Part shown: in pieces, positions 17,424-26,396 of the stretch
Numbering within the stretch: the stretch's first letter is position 1
Layout of the letters: every line of letters begins with the position of its first letter
DNA from: Asanoa sp. WMMD1127
Lineage (GTDB): Bacteria; Actinomycetota; Actinomycetes; Mycobacteriales; Micromonosporaceae
DNA: 64,000 bases
Direction of reading: 5' to 3'
Assembly: GCF_029626225.1 (NCBI RefSeq)
Contig: NZ_JARUBP010000001.1
Coordinates: forward strand, 5,890,001 to 5,954,000
Position numbers and translations under genes: made by a program
The notes under the pieces: model-generated
What the model was told of the DNA's origin: nothing
Seen by the model: only the letters and a program-made list of their open reading frames with translations
Databases searched by the model: none

Positions 17424-18380
17424 ATGGACGGTGTGACGGAGGACGTGGTCGCGCGGGCGCGGGCCGGGGACGATGGGGCGTTCCGCGAGCTGACCGCGCC
17501 GCACCACCGTGAGCTCCTGGTGCACTGCTACCGGATGCTCGGTTCGATACAGGACGCCGAGGACGTGCTGCAGGAGACGCTGCTGGCCGCCTGGCAGGGG
17601 CTCGACGGCTACGCGGGTCGCGCGTCCGTCCGCACCTGGCTCTACCGGATCGCGACCAACCGCTGCCTCAACGCGCTCCGCGCCACCGCCCGGCGACCGG
17701 CCAAGGCGTGGGACGTGCCCCAGGTCGACCCGCCCGAGCCGACCCGCCTCGGCGAGGTCCCCTGGCTCGAGCCGATCCCCGACCCGCTGCTCGACCCGGA
17801 GGCCCGGTGGGAGCGGCGGGAGTCCGTCTCGCTGGCGTTCGTGACCGTGCTGCAGTCGCTGCCGCCGCGCCAGGTCGCGGTGCTGTTGCTGCGCGACGTG
17901 TTGGACTTCCCGGCAGTCGAGGTGGCGGCGATGCTCGACACCACCGTCGACGCGGTGAAGAGCACGCTCAAGCGCGCCCGCGCCGGTGTGGCGCGGCGTG
18001 ACCGGGCCGCCGCGCCGCCGGCCGACTCGGCTGCCGAGCGGGCGGTCGTGGCCCGGTTCGTCGACGCGTGGCAGTCGGCCGACGTCGCCGCCCTGGTCAA
18101 CCTGCTGACCGACGACGTCTTCATGTCGATGCCGCCGATCCCGTTCGAGTACGTGGGCCGCGCCGCCGTCGCCCGCTTCTGCACGGCGATCTTCGCCGCC
18201 GGCCGCCGGTTCGACCTCGTGCCGACCCGGGCCAACGGCCAGCCGGCCTTCGGCGCCTACCTGCGCGGTGGCGGCGGTGTCGGGCTCTACGTGCTGACGC
18301 TGTCCGGCGACCGGATCAGCGCGCTGACCCGCTTCGAGAGCCACCTCCTGGGCCGCTTCGGCCTGCCGCCGGCGCGCTGA
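17424..18380 (+). CDS. ECF sigma factor with SnoaL-like C-terminal domain (SigG type)
   Basis: A 318-residue sigma-70 family regulator. Region 2 (VHCYRMLGSIQDAEDVLQET, residues 32-52, then TWLYRIATNRCLNALR) and region 4 (LQSLPPRQVAVLLLRDVLDF ... VDAVKSTLKRAR, about 145-190) are both intact. The last 120 residues form a SnoaL/NTF2-like domain (VVARFVDAWQSADVAALVNL), which in these ECF groups replaces a separate anti-sigma factor and modulates activity. No anti-sigma gene is adjacent. ATG with GGCAGG just upstream. It may direct transcription of the divergent reductase. It ends 3 bp from the convergent neighbour. Confidence 0.92.
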   Translation: MDGVTEDVVARARAGDDGAFRELTAPHHRELLVHCYRMLGSIQDAEDVLQETLLAAWQGLDGYAGRASVRTWLYRIATNRCLNALRATARRPAKAWDVPQVDPPEPTRLGEVPWLEPIPDPLLDPEARWERRESVSLAFVTVLQSLPPRQVAVLLLRDVLDFPAVEVAAMLDTTVDAVKSTLKRARAGVARRDRAAAPPADSAAERAVVARFVDAWQSADVAALVNLLTDDVFMSMPPIPFEYVGRAAVARFCTAIFAAGRRFDLVPTRANGQPAFGAYLRGGGGVGLYVLTLSGDRISALTRFESHLLGRFGLPPAR

Positions 18381-18383
18381 CCG

Positions 18384-19250
18384 TCACGCCGCGCGGCCGG
18401 CGCTGTCGAGGGCCGCCAGGTGGCCGACGTGCTGCACGACGATGTCGACGTCGAGCGCCGACCCGACCGCCCGGGTGACGTCGTCGCGGAGCCGGGCCAG
18501 CGCCGTGTTGCCCAGGTCCCGCAGCCAGGCCCGGATCAGCAGCAGGCGGACCTCCGACCCGGCCAGCTCCGCGATCTCCAACCGGCCGGCCTCGTCGACG
18601 CGGGCCAGCAGGCGGTCCGCCAGCGCGTCGGGCGCCTCGATCTCGCGGCCCGTCAGGCTCAGCACCAGCCGGTGCTGCTCCATGCGGGCGGCGAGGGCGT
18701 CGGCGACCAGGACGACGCCGGTCGTGGCCCAGTGCCGCACGACCGGGTTGTGCCGGCACACCGCGGCCATCACCGGGCTCAGCCCGAGGTGGTCGGCCTC
18801 CCGACGCACTTCCAGAAGGTACGTCGTCGTCAGCGCCTGCAGCCGCCGCTGGGCGCGACTGACCGGGTCGAGGCCGGCGACCCGCTTGACGCCGCCCGAC
18901 AGTGGCCGCAGCGACTGCAGCGCCCGCTTGGGGCTGTCCTCGAATGCGTCCACCACGGCCTCCTCGAGCTCCGCGCGTTCCTCCGCCGTGATCGCCTCGC
19001 CGGCCATGAACTCCGTGAACGCCACCACCTCGGCCAGGTGACCGCGGGTCAGGCTGAATCCCCGAGCCCGTGCGACGACCGTCCGGTGCGGCTCGGCCGG
19101 CGGGCCGGCGGTGACGATCCCGCCGGCGGGGAAGCCGCTGCGCCCTTCGAGCCAGTGCGCGGTGGCCAGCGGAGTGCCGGCCCAGCGGGCGGCGGCGTCG
19201 GCCTGGGCCTGCGCGGGGTCGTACACCGGATCTTTGACCTGAGTGGACAT
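18384..19250 (-). CDS. Uncharacterised helical protein divergent from the giant protein gene
   Basis: I do not recognise this 288-residue protein. It has no signal peptide or membrane segment and looks mainly helical, with charged and leucine-rich stretches (EEAVVDAFEDSPKRALQSL, TTYLLEVRREADHLGL, LIRAWLRDLGNTALARLRDD). ATG with GGGAGG six bases upstream. It is transcribed away from the 1417-residue gene across a 148-bp gap that would hold both promoters. Position at the edge of the WXG100 locus suggests a chaperone, immunity or adaptor role for the giant protein, but nothing in the sequence shows this. Confidence 0.7.
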   Translation of the reverse strand: MSTQVKDPVYDPAQAQADAAARWAGTPLATAHWLEGRSGFPAGGIVTAGPPAEPHRTVVARARGFSLTRGHLAEVVAFTEFMAGEAITAEERAELEEAVVDAFEDSPKRALQSLRPLSGGVKRVAGLDPVSRAQRRLQALTTTYLLEVRREADHLGLSPVMAAVCRHNPVVRHWATTGVVLVADALAARMEQHRLVLSLTGREIEAPDALADRLLARVDEAGRLEIAELAGSEVRLLLIRAWLRDLGNTALARLRDDVTRAVGSALDVDIVVQHVGHLAALDSAGRAA

Positions 19251-19398
19251 GGTGGCCTCCCGGGGCTCGCGTCGCGGATCGACGTCGGGCTTTCGTCGCG
19301 GACCGGCCCGGCGGTTCCCGGGAACCGCTCGGGCCCCACGCGGCGAACCCCAGCTGTCGTGACCTCAGCCGGGGGCGCGCGGGGGAAGGAGCCGGACG

Positions 19399-22300
19399 AT
19401 GGCGTACGTCGGTATCGACACGCAGGGCGCGCGGAACCTGGGCCAGCAGCTCCGCGAGTCGGCGGCCAGGGCGGAGGCCGCGCGGCGGCAGACGGTCGGG
19501 GCGCTGGAGCTGGCCGACCTCACCAGCCAGGCCCCGCTGCAGCTGGCCCTGGTGCAGGACGGCTTCACCACCCTCGGCGCCGGGCTCGTCGAGAAGGCCG
19601 AGCTCGCCGAGCGTTTCGCGATCGACCCACGGCGCACCGCGGAGACCATGGGCACCGGGCAGGCCGAGCTCGGCAGCGCGCTGGCCGCGCTGCTCGGCTT
19701 CGCCGGCCCGCGCGACCTCCGCTCCGTCCTCATCGGACTGCCGCCGCGCGGACGCGACGCGCGCCTCGACGCCGCGCTGGACCGCCTCACACCGGCGCTG
19801 CTGCCCGCCCTGCTGGCTGGGCAGCGCCCGTCCGTGCCCGTCGAGCTCGCGCCCGACCTGCGCCTGCTCGCCGTGGCGCTCGGCATCGAGCACGCTGGGC
19901 CGCCGGCGTCGGCGGTGCCACAGGTCGTGGAGCGTGGTGGCGGGTTCCTCGGGCTGTTCCGCCGGAAGGTGGTGGAGACGCGTACGACCGAGGTGTTCTG
20001 GCAGGACTTCTGGTCCGGTGGCGGGACCGTCGCCGACGTGCTCACCGACCCGGACCGGCTGCTGGACTGGGTGGCCGGCACGTTCGAGCTGGACCAGCGG
20101 CTGTCGCGGGCAGCCGCCCCGCCCACCCTCGGCGACGTGCTGGCCACGCATGACTTCGCGACGGCCAACAGCGACCCGGCCCAGGTGGAAGCCATGATCG
20201 CGGCGGCCCGGCAGGAGTTCGCGGCGATCGAGGCGTATCTCCCGTCGCTGCTGGCCGGCCGGACCGCCGCGGCGCCGGACCCGACCCAGCTCGCGCAGAC
20301 GCTGGCGTTCGGTGCCCGGGTGGGTTGGACGGATCCGGGCGCGGCGGTCGCCACGCCCGACGCGCGGTTCGCCGCGGCGGTCGCGTTCCTGCGCGCCAAC
20401 CGGATGCTGCAGAGCGCGCTGCTGCCCGTCGGGTTCGAGGGCGACTCCGAGCCGCTCGCGTTCTTCAACGCGCCCGGCATCGCGCTGACGCTCCAACACG
20501 GGCTCACCTCGGGCGTGATCGACTCGTCCTATCTCAGCGGCCTGGCCGGGCTGGTCGACCGGGCGCTGGCGACGGTCGACGTGGACCTGACCGCGGCGAC
20601 CGCCGCCCCGCTGACCGAGCCGGCACAACAGGTGCTCTTCGGGCTCGTGGCGAGCCAGATCCCGCGGTCCCTGGTGGAGTCTCCGGCGATCCAGGCGCAG
20701 TTCGTGGCGGCGCTGAGCCACCTGCGCGGCGCGACCAGCGGTCCGGAGCTGCGGGCGCGGATCGTCGAGGTCGTCGCGGCGTTCCGCACGCTGGCCGTGG
20801 CCGGCGCGCCGGCGCTCACCGAGCGCGAGCTGACCGCCGTGGTCGGCGCCAACGCGCTCGGCGTGCTGGGCCGCTCCCGCCTGCGGCTGCGCACACGCGC
20901 GGCGGTCGAGGGCAGTCCCGAGTTCCTCATCCTGGCGCGGCAGTTCGGGATACCGGGCAGTCGCAAGCAGAAGCTCGGCAAGTACACCTTCGGGTTCACG
21001 TTCGACGAGCTGGGCGTGTTGACGGACATCGCGCGGAAGAAGCAGAAGAAGAAGGGCCTGCTCGGGCGGATCGTCGACACGGTCAAAGGGATCGGCAAGG
21101 CGATCGCGGCCGCCTGGGACGACAACCCGTTCAAGGCCATCTTCCAGGTGGGCAAGATCGCGCTCGGCGTGGCCAGCCTCGTCGTGCCGGGTCTGCAGGT
21201 GGTCGGCCTGGCATCGTTGGCGGTCAACGCCGTCGAAGCGGTCTCACATGCCATCGACGGCAACTGGTTGGGCGCGATCGGCGCCGGCCTGGCGGCGGTC
21301 ACGGGCGGCGCCGACATCCTGGGCACGGCGGCCGGCGCCGCCCTGATCACTGGCCAGAGCACAGTGCTCGGCGACCTCTTCGGCAACGGTGCGGCGCTCG
21401 AGGTGCTGCGCAACGCCAAGCGCGCGTTCGACATCGGCGCATCGGTGTTCCAGGCGACCCGGGCCGACTCGCTGGCCGGTGTGATCGGCGCCGGCCTGGG
21501 CGCGGCCGCCAGCGCGCTCGGCAACGGCGGCAAGCTGCTGGAGAGCATCGACGCGATCGACGAGAGCTTCGCCCGGGACCTGGCGCGGCTGGGCACCTCC
21601 GTACGCGACGTGTCCCGGTTGGTCACCCCGGCCGCCGGGTTCGTGGCGGCGCTCGAACGGGGCGACGCGCTCAACGCGTTCGCCAGCGGCCTGTCGGTGG
21701 TGTCGGCCGGAGCGGCGGCGCTCGGCAACCCGAACGGTGTGCTGGTGTCGGGTACGGCGTTCGACTTCACGGCGGGCGACCGGGCCACGCTGGCCTCGCT
21801 GGCGACCGGGAGCGGGATCGCCGCGAACCTCGCCCGGGCGGTCGCCGCCACCAACGCGGGCAGCCCGTTCGCGGCCGGCCAGGCGCTGGCGCAGGCGGCG
21901 CAACTGGCGAACGGTCTGCCGCGGGCCGGCACCGTCGACCAGGCCGAGGTGGCGAAGCGGGTCGCGGAGGTGGGCATCGTCCTGGAGGCGGTGTTCCGCG
22001 GCGCCGACCCGCGCCTCGCGGCGCCGGTGGTGCTGCAACGCCTCAACACGGCGATCGCGTCACTCCGGCCGGCGTCCGCGGCCCGGCCCACGGACCCGTT
22101 CGCACCGGTCCCGGTGGGTTCGGCGCCTGAGCCGGTCGACGGCGACACCGTGGTGACTCTCGGGTCGAGCACGCTGCTCTCGTCCGAGTCGGCCGACCTG
22201 CTGGTCGGCGGCAGCGGCGCCGACACGCTCGACGGCGGGGCATCGGGCGATCTGCTGCTGGCTCAGGCGCCGGGCGGTGGGGGCGACGGGCAGGTGCACA

Positions 22301-23652
22301 TCCGGTTCCCCGACGGGACGGTCATCAGTCCGCAGGAGGGCATGTTCTTCGTGCCGCGGGGCGCCGAGGTGGTCACTCCGGACGGCCAGGTCTACGGCGG
22401 TCCGAACGGACTCGACCTGCTCGACCGTGGCCTGTTGACGGTGCCGGAGCGGGAGTCCATTCCCGGCGGCTCATTGGACATCCCGGGGTTCCCGAACCTT
22501 CAGCTGTTCTTCCCGGACGACGACGAGCGGATCCCGGTGTCCCAACTGGACCTGTTCGGCACCACGCTGTCCGGCGGCTCGGGCGATGACCTCCTCGTCG
22601 GCGGAGGCGACGACGACGAGATCGGCCGCATCGACCTGGGTGACGGGCTGCCGTTCGGCCTCGACCCCAACTTCTACGAGCGCGTGCCGGAGCGGGCGCC
22701 CCTGGACCCGCTGGAACTGATGTTCGCGGACCCGCCGACCGGCGAGCCGCCGTACGTGTGGGCCGCCGCCGACAACCTCGCCTTCGTGCCGAACCACGTG
22801 CTGGACGGCGGGCCGCGTACCAAGGAGTTCATCCTGCCGTTCCTCGGCTGGGGCGCCTCGGCGCGCGGGGCGTTCGAAGCGTCCGAGAGCGCGTACGTCG
22901 GTGCCAAGCTCGGCTACGCCCTGGTCGACAACGGGTCCTCGCCGGTCGACGGCGTGACCGTCGGCGCGACGGCCAGCGTCGGCGCGCAGTTCGGCACCAG
23001 CGGCGGGCTCATCCAGGGCGCCGGCGAGCTCAACCTCGGCCCGATGCTGGATCTGGAGCTGCCGACCGCCACCACGGACTACATCGCCGGCGGGAACTTC
23101 GCGCCGACCGACACGACGCTCGGCTTCCGGGCGACCAACGGCGAGACCCGCTGGCTGGAGTCGGGCGACTTCTCGGACGCCCGCTACGTCGGGCCGGCGG
23201 TGATGCTCGGCGTCAAGTATCCGATCTACGGCGACCTGGCCGTGCAACGGATCGCCGAGCTGGCCGAGGTCTCCGAGGACGACGTGCTGCTCGCCCAGCA
23301 GCTGCCGCCCGGCAGCCAGCTCGCGTTCGACGTGCGCGACGGGTTCGGGGCGCCGTTCGACCCGGGGTTCGCCGGCCTACCCGGTTTCCCGCCTCCGCTC
23401 GACGACGAGTTCTGGAGCCAGTTCGATGTGCCCATGGCCGACGATCCGGGCACGGCGCCGCTGATGGGCTCGGCGTTCGGCTCGGCGTGGGACGACAGCG
23501 CGCCGCCGTCCTTCGACGCGGAGCCGTCCTTCACCGACCTGTCCGTTCCGGACGGTTTCTCGCTGGACTACACGGCGCCGGACTTCGGTGGCGAGTTCGA
23601 CAGCTTCGACAGCTACGACCTCGGCGGTGACGACGCCTGGTCGGAATGGTGA
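19399..23652 (+). CDS. Giant WXG-like/RTX-motif protein, putative type VII-linked effector
   Basis: A 1417-residue protein I cannot assign to a named family. Residues 1-80 are helical and resemble a WXG100-like hairpin (GIDTQGARNLGQQLRESAA ... ELADLTSQAPLQLALVQDG). Residues 80-540 are helical. Near 548-560 a lysine-rich patch (RKKQKKKGLLGR) precedes an apolar, Gly/Ala-rich stretch (about 570-730) like the pre-toxin or pore-forming regions of large actinobacterial exoproteins. Two RTX-type calcium motifs follow, GGSGADTLDGG near 936 and GGSGDDLLVGGGDDDE near 1057. Residues 1115-1290 alternate as beta strands, and the tail is very acidic (ending DDAWSEW). No classical signal peptide. ATG with GGAAGGAG upstream. 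It stands 89 bp before the WXG100 gene, so export through that pathway is likely but unproven. A structural surface protein is an alternative to a toxin. Confidence 0.75.
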   Translation: MAYVGIDTQGARNLGQQLRESAARAEAARRQTVGALELADLTSQAPLQLALVQDGFTTLGAGLVEKAELAERFAIDPRRTAETMGTGQAELGSALAALLGFAGPRDLRSVLIGLPPRGRDARLDAALDRLTPALLPALLAGQRPSVPVELAPDLRLLAVALGIEHAGPPASAVPQVVERGGGFLGLFRRKVVETRTTEVFWQDFWSGGGTVADVLTDPDRLLDWVAGTFELDQRLSRAAAPPTLGDVLATHDFATANSDPAQVEAMIAAARQEFAAIEAYLPSLLAGRTAAAPDPTQLAQTLAFGARVGWTDPGAAVATPDARFAAAVAFLRANRMLQSALLPVGFEGDSEPLAFFNAPGIALTLQHGLTSGVIDSSYLSGLAGLVDRALATVDVDLTAATAAPLTEPAQQVLFGLVASQIPRSLVESPAIQAQFVAALSHLRGATSGPELRARIVEVVAAFRTLAVAGAPALTERELTAVVGANALGVLGRSRLRLRTRAAVEGSPEFLILARQFGIPGSRKQKLGKYTFGFTFDELGVLTDIARKKQKKKGLLGRIVDTVKGIGKAIAAAWDDNPFKAIFQVGKIALGVASLVVPGLQVVGLASLAVNAVEAVSHAIDGNWLGAIGAGLAAVTGGADILGTAAGAALITGQSTVLGDLFGNGAALEVLRNAKRAFDIGASVFQATRADSLAGVIGAGLGAAASALGNGGKLLESIDAIDESFARDLARLGTSVRDVSRLVTPAAGFVAALERGDALNAFASGLSVVSAGAAALGNPNGVLVSGTAFDFTAGDRATLASLATGSGIAANLARAVAATNAGSPFAAGQALAQAAQLANGLPRAGTVDQAEVAKRVAEVGIVLEAVFRGADPRLAAPVVLQRLNTAIASLRPASAARPTDPFAPVPVGSAPEPVDGDTVVTLGSSTLLSSESADLLVGGSGADTLDGGASGDLLLAQAPGGGGDGQVHIRFPDGTVISPQEGMFFVPRGAEVVTPDGQVYGGPNGLDLLDRGLLTVPERESIPGGSLDIPGFPNLQLFFPDDDERIPVSQLDLFGTTLSGGSGDDLLVGGGDDDEIGRIDLGDGLPFGLDPNFYERVPERAPLDPLELMFADPPTGEPPYVWAAADNLAFVPNHVLDGGPRTKEFILPFLGWGASARGAFEASESAYVGAKLGYALVDNGSSPVDGVTVGATASVGAQFGTSGGLIQGAGELNLGPMLDLELPTATTDYIAGGNFAPTDTTLGFRATNGETRWLESGDFSDARYVGPAVMLGVKYPIYGDLAVQRIAELAEVSEDDVLLAQQLPPGSQLAFDVRDGFGAPFDPGFAGLPGFPPPLDDEFWSQFDVPMADDPGTAPLMGSAFGSAWDDSAPPSFDAEPSFTDLSVPDGFSLDYTAPDFGGEFDSFDSYDLGGDDAWSEW

Positions 23653-23741
23653 ACGAGGGAACCAAACCGTTGCACCGCAACGAATGCAGATGACCGCGGC
23701 GACACACGGGTCGTCCGGGCAACAGATCGGGAGGAGCAGTC

Positions 23742-24242
23742 ATGAACGTCGGAATGCTCGGTGGGGACGTCGCCCAGATCCAGGAGCAGGCCAGCCAGTA
23801 CCGGGTTCTCGGCGAGAACCTCGTCGCCTGCGGCGGCAACGTCGTGTCGACCACGGACGCCGCCGTCGCCGGCCTGCAGGAGCAGATCAGTAGCGCGCAG
23901 ACGGCGGTCGAGTCGGCGCTGCAGGCGGTCAGCCAGGAGTCCCGCTCCGTGACCGCCGGCTTCGGTGGCATCTCCTGGACCGGCGCCAACCGCGCCCAGG
24001 CCGAAGAGGTCGGCGTGGAGCTCGACGCGCGGGTCAGCGAGACGACGGCCCGGGTGCAGGAGATCTTCGAGACCTTCCGGGCCGACCTGGGCCGGCTCGG
24101 CGGCGAGCTGACCGACGTCGCCACGCAGTTCCAAGCCGTGACGGCCGCCGCGGGCGAGTCGGCGGGCTCGCTGAGCCAGGCGATGGACGCCCAGGCGCTG
24201 CAGCTCGACGAAGTGATGAACACCGGCATCACCCGGGCCTGA
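23742..24242 (+). CDS. WXG100-like small secreted protein
   Basis: A 166-residue, almost fully helical protein. SWTGANRA near residue 78 gives the W-x-G turn between two long amphipathic helices, the hallmark of the ESAT-6/WXG100 superfamily. It is longer than the usual 100 residues because a third helix follows (VATQFQAVTAAAGESAGSLS). WXG100 proteins are substrates of type VII secretion and bind the EssC/EccC ATPase, and such an ATPase is encoded 2.2 kb downstream. ATG with a strong GGGAGGAG site. The gap before it contains GGGAACC (23658-23664) and a CGTTGC/GCAACG hairpin, possible elements of an ECF-type promoter. Confidence 0.85.
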   Translation: MNVGMLGGDVAQIQEQASQYRVLGENLVACGGNVVSTTDAAVAGLQEQISSAQTAVESALQAVSQESRSVTAGFGGISWTGANRAQAEEVGVELDARVSETTARVQEIFETFRADLGRLGGELTDVATQFQAVTAAAGESAGSLSQAMDAQALQLDEVMNTGITRA

Positions 24243-24308
24243 CGGGTACGACGGTCGATGGCCGGGGCGGTTCGACCGCCCCGGCCGGCGCATGGAGGAG
24301 GACGGGCG

Positions 24309-24707
24309 ATGCCATTCGCCGAGGACTACGAGGCCGCGGCCGCCGCCCTGGACAGTGCGGCGCAGACGACCGGCACCCTCATGGAGTCCGCCCGGGCGGC
24401 GATGGGCGCCGGCGTCATGGTCGGCGGCCAGGTCACCGCGGTCGTGACCGACGAGCTGGACGCCGGCGCCGCCGTCCTGGACCAGGTCACCACCGAGCTG
24501 ACCCAGCTGGCCGCCACCTGCCGCGAACGCGCCGAGGCCTGTCGCCAGGCGCTCGGGGCCGAGCGGGACTACGCCACCGCGCACGCGGAATATCGCACCG
24601 AGCTGCGCCAGTGGCAGGACGACGCGGACGCCGGCGCCGCGGATCCGGGAGAGCCGCCCCGGCCGCCCGAGCCGCCGGCCACACCGCCGGAGTGGGCCAA
24701 CCGCTGA
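24309..24707 (+). CDS. Small helical WXG100-partner-like protein
   Basis: A 132-residue protein: two helices with a long alanine-rich heptad pattern (YEAAAAALDSAAQTTGTLME ... ELTQLAATCRERAEACRQAL), then a proline-rich acidic tail (EPPRPPEPPATPPEWANR). There is no W-x-G in the turn, where GAGVMVGGQV stands instead. This fits the partner subunit of a WXG100 heterodimer, or a soluble cap protein. The ATG is preceded by GGAGGAGG; an upstream in-frame extension has no ribosome site. It is 66 bp after the WXG100 gene and ends just before a strong terminator, closing the operon. Confidence 0.75.
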   Translation: MPFAEDYEAAAAALDSAAQTTGTLMESARAAMGAGVMVGGQVTAVVTDELDAGAAVLDQVTTELTQLAATCRERAEACRQALGAERDYATAHAEYRTELRQWQDDADAGAADPGEPPRPPEPPATPPEWANR

Positions 24708-24715
24708 GGAACAGA

Positions 24716-24745
24716 GGCCCCGCACCGAAATCCGGGTGCGGGGCC
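24716..24745. terminator. Bidirectional hairpin terminator
   Basis: An 11-bp perfect GC stem (GGCCCCGCACC and its complement) with an 8-base loop lies between the convergent WXG-partner and anti-sigma genes. There is no T-run, as is usual in actinomycetes. It would end transcription from both sides. Confidence 0.8.
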
Positions 24746-24756
24746 GCTCGCTGTCG

Positions 24757-25677
24757 TCAGCGGGTCAGGGACGCCGTCATGACGACCAGGCCCGACGGTG
24801 TCGGCGGGTCGCCCTCGGCCTGCAACGTCACGCTGAGGGTGGTGTAGTCGTCGACGTCGACGCCACTCCACAGCTCGATCGGCACACCGGTGCGCCGCTC
24901 GTGGAACGACCCGATCGGCACGGTCCCCTTAGGACCTTTCAACCAGGCGGCATAGTACGAGCCCGGCGCCGCGGCCGGCAGTCCCGCCGGCTCGAGCACG
25001 ATGGAACTGCCCGACGGCGTGTCCACGACGGACACCTCGGCCGTCGCGCCGGGCGCCAGCCCGGTGCCGGTGGCCGCATAGACCTCGCCCCGCGGCGGGT
25101 CCGGCGCGAGCGCCCGGTCGACCGCCAGCACACCGGCCGTGAACACGGCGGCGGCGAGCGCTCCGACGGGGATGGCCCAGGTGAGCCGCCGGGCCCGCGG
25201 TCGCCAGCTACCCGGTCGCCACCACGCCGCCGCGGGCCGGTCCCGCTCCGGCCGGTGAACGGGCCGGTCGACCGGCTCCGGCGCGGCTTCCGGCTCCGGA
25301 AGGGGGTCAACCGCCTCCGGCTCCGCCGGCTCGGCCACCTCTGGCTCGGCCAGCTCAACCGGCTCCATCGGCTCGGCCGCCTCCGGCTTCGCAGGCGCCG
25401 CGGCCTCCCGCTCGGTCGCGATCGGTGACGGGGAGACGGCCTCGTCTGTCGCATCGCGGGTCTCGGTCCGGATCCGGGCCAGGATCATGTCGCGCAGGCC
25501 CGGTGGCGGGCCGCCCCACGTCGCTTCGGCGGAGAGCTGGTCGGTCACCGCGCCGAACAGCGCCTCCCGGCCGGCGTCGGCGTCACCGCCGGCGGCGGGC
25601 GCCAACGATCGCTCCGCGCGCTCGTCGAGGTGCGCGGTCAACAGGTCGGCGAACCGGTCGTCACGCTCGGTGCTCAC
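24757..25677 (-). CDS. RskA-type anti-sigma factor
   Basis: A 306-residue single-pass membrane protein. The cytoplasmic part begins RFADLLTAHLDERAERSLAP and contains a long Pro/Glu-Ala linker (about 90-150, repeats such as AEPMEPVELAEPEVAEP). One membrane helix is near residues 168-188 (AIPVGALAAAVFTAGVLAVD). The outer domain has the RskA fold (GSYYAAWLKGPKGTVPIGSFH). Anti-sigma-K-like proteins hold their cognate ECF factor at the membrane until regulated proteolysis. The GTG start overlaps the stop of the sigma gene (GTGA), so the pair is co-translated, with sigma first. The expanded Pro/Glu linker is longer than usual. Confidence 0.88.
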   Translation of the reverse strand: MSTERDDRFADLLTAHLDERAERSLAPAAGGDADAGREALFGAVTDQLSAEATWGGPPPGLRDMILARIRTETRDATDEAVSPSPIATEREAAAPAKPEAAEPMEPVELAEPEVAEPAEPEAVDPLPEPEAAPEPVDRPVHRPERDRPAAAWWRPGSWRPRARRLTWAIPVGALAAAVFTAGVLAVDRALAPDPPRGEVYAATGTGLAPGATAEVSVVDTPSGSSIVLEPAGLPAAAPGSYYAAWLKGPKGTVPIGSFHERRTGVPIELWSGVDVDDYTTLSVTLQAEGDPPTPSGLVVMTASLTR

Positions 25678-26345
25678 CTGTCATCCCTCCCCTCTCTGCG
25701 CGATCCTCCGATTGGCATTCGCCCCGTCCCGCCCGGCTGGTTCCCGCTGTCGTCGAAATCGGGCACGTCGCGTAGGTGCGCCAGCAGCTCGGCCAGCCTG
25801 CGATGCGCCCGGTGCGAGCGCGACTTGACCGTACCGATGGGCAGGTCCATCCGCTCGGCTATCTGGGTGTGGGTCAGGTCGTCGAAGAAGGACAGGCGCA
25901 CGATCTCACGCTCGTGGTCGGCCAGCTGGCGCAGGGCGCCCTGCACCGCCCAGGCCAACCACGCGTGGTCGATCTCCGGCGCCTCGACCACCGCGTCCTG
26001 CTCGGCCTCGTGCCCGCCGCGGGTCGGGCGCAGCTCACGCCGCAGCAGGTCGAGGGTGGTGTAGCGGGCGATGGTGAGCAGCCACGGACCCAGGTCGCGC
26101 CCCGGATCGTAGGTCGCCGCCGACTTCCACGCCCGGATGAACGTCTCCTGCACCGCCTCCTGCGCGAGGTGGTCCGCGTGGGTGACGGTCATCGCCAACG
26201 CCCAGACCGACCTGGCGTAACGGTCGTAGACCTCACCCAGCGCGTCGGCGTCACCGTCGCGGAAGCGCACCAGCACGGTTTGCGGCAGCTCGTCGCGACC
26301 GGCCCCCGTGGACGGTGGCGCCGGCGACGTCATGCTTTCGGCCAC
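25674..26345 (-). CDS. ECF RNA polymerase sigma factor (SigK-like)
   Basis: A 223-residue ECF sigma factor. Region 2 reads VYDRYARSVWALAMTVTHAD, then EAVQETFIRAWKSAATYD and LLTIARYTTLDLLRREL. Region 4 is LRQLADHEREIVRLSFFDDL, then HTQIAERMDLPIGTVKSRSH. A GTG start with AGGGTGG upstream is preferred; an in-frame ATG four codons later has a weaker site. It is followed by its coupled anti-sigma gene and is divergent from the EssC-like ATPase across a 105-bp gap carrying three direct repeats. Likely targets are its own operon and the secretion-like genes around it, though this is inference. Confidence 0.92.
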   Translation of the reverse strand: MAESMTSPAPPSTGAGRDELPQTVLVRFRDGDADALGEVYDRYARSVWALAMTVTHADHLAQEAVQETFIRAWKSAATYDPGRDLGPWLLTIARYTTLDLLRRELRPTRGGHEAEQDAVVEAPEIDHAWLAWAVQGALRQLADHEREIVRLSFFDDLTHTQIAERMDLPIGTVKSRSHRAHRRLAELLAHLRDVPDFDDSGNQPGGTGRMPIGGSRREGRDDR

Positions 26346-26361
26346 CGGCCCACCCTACGTG

Positions 26362-26396
26362 GTGGATCAGAACTTGTGGATCCGCCGATGTGGAAC
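26362..26396. repeat. Three heptamer direct repeats with a 14-bp period in a divergent promoter
   Basis: GTGGATC at 26362 and 26376 and GTGGAAC at 26390 form tandem direct repeats at an exact 14-bp period, centred between the sigma-factor and ATPase start codons. Such iterated sites usually bind a regulator cooperatively. No candidate protein is identified, and chance cannot be excluded from inspection alone. Confidence 0.45.

Noticed and set aside
22200-22640. Type I secretion (RTX) as the export route of the giant protein
   Set aside because: No ABC exporter, membrane-fusion protein or outer-membrane factor is near, and the cell type is Gram-positive. The motifs are kept as calcium sites only.
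25310-25400. A DNA repeat array within the anti-sigma gene (Glu-Pro-Ala codons)
   Set aside because: The periodicity reflects a Pro/Glu linker in the protein with varied codons. It has no spacer structure and is not a CRISPR or a separate element.
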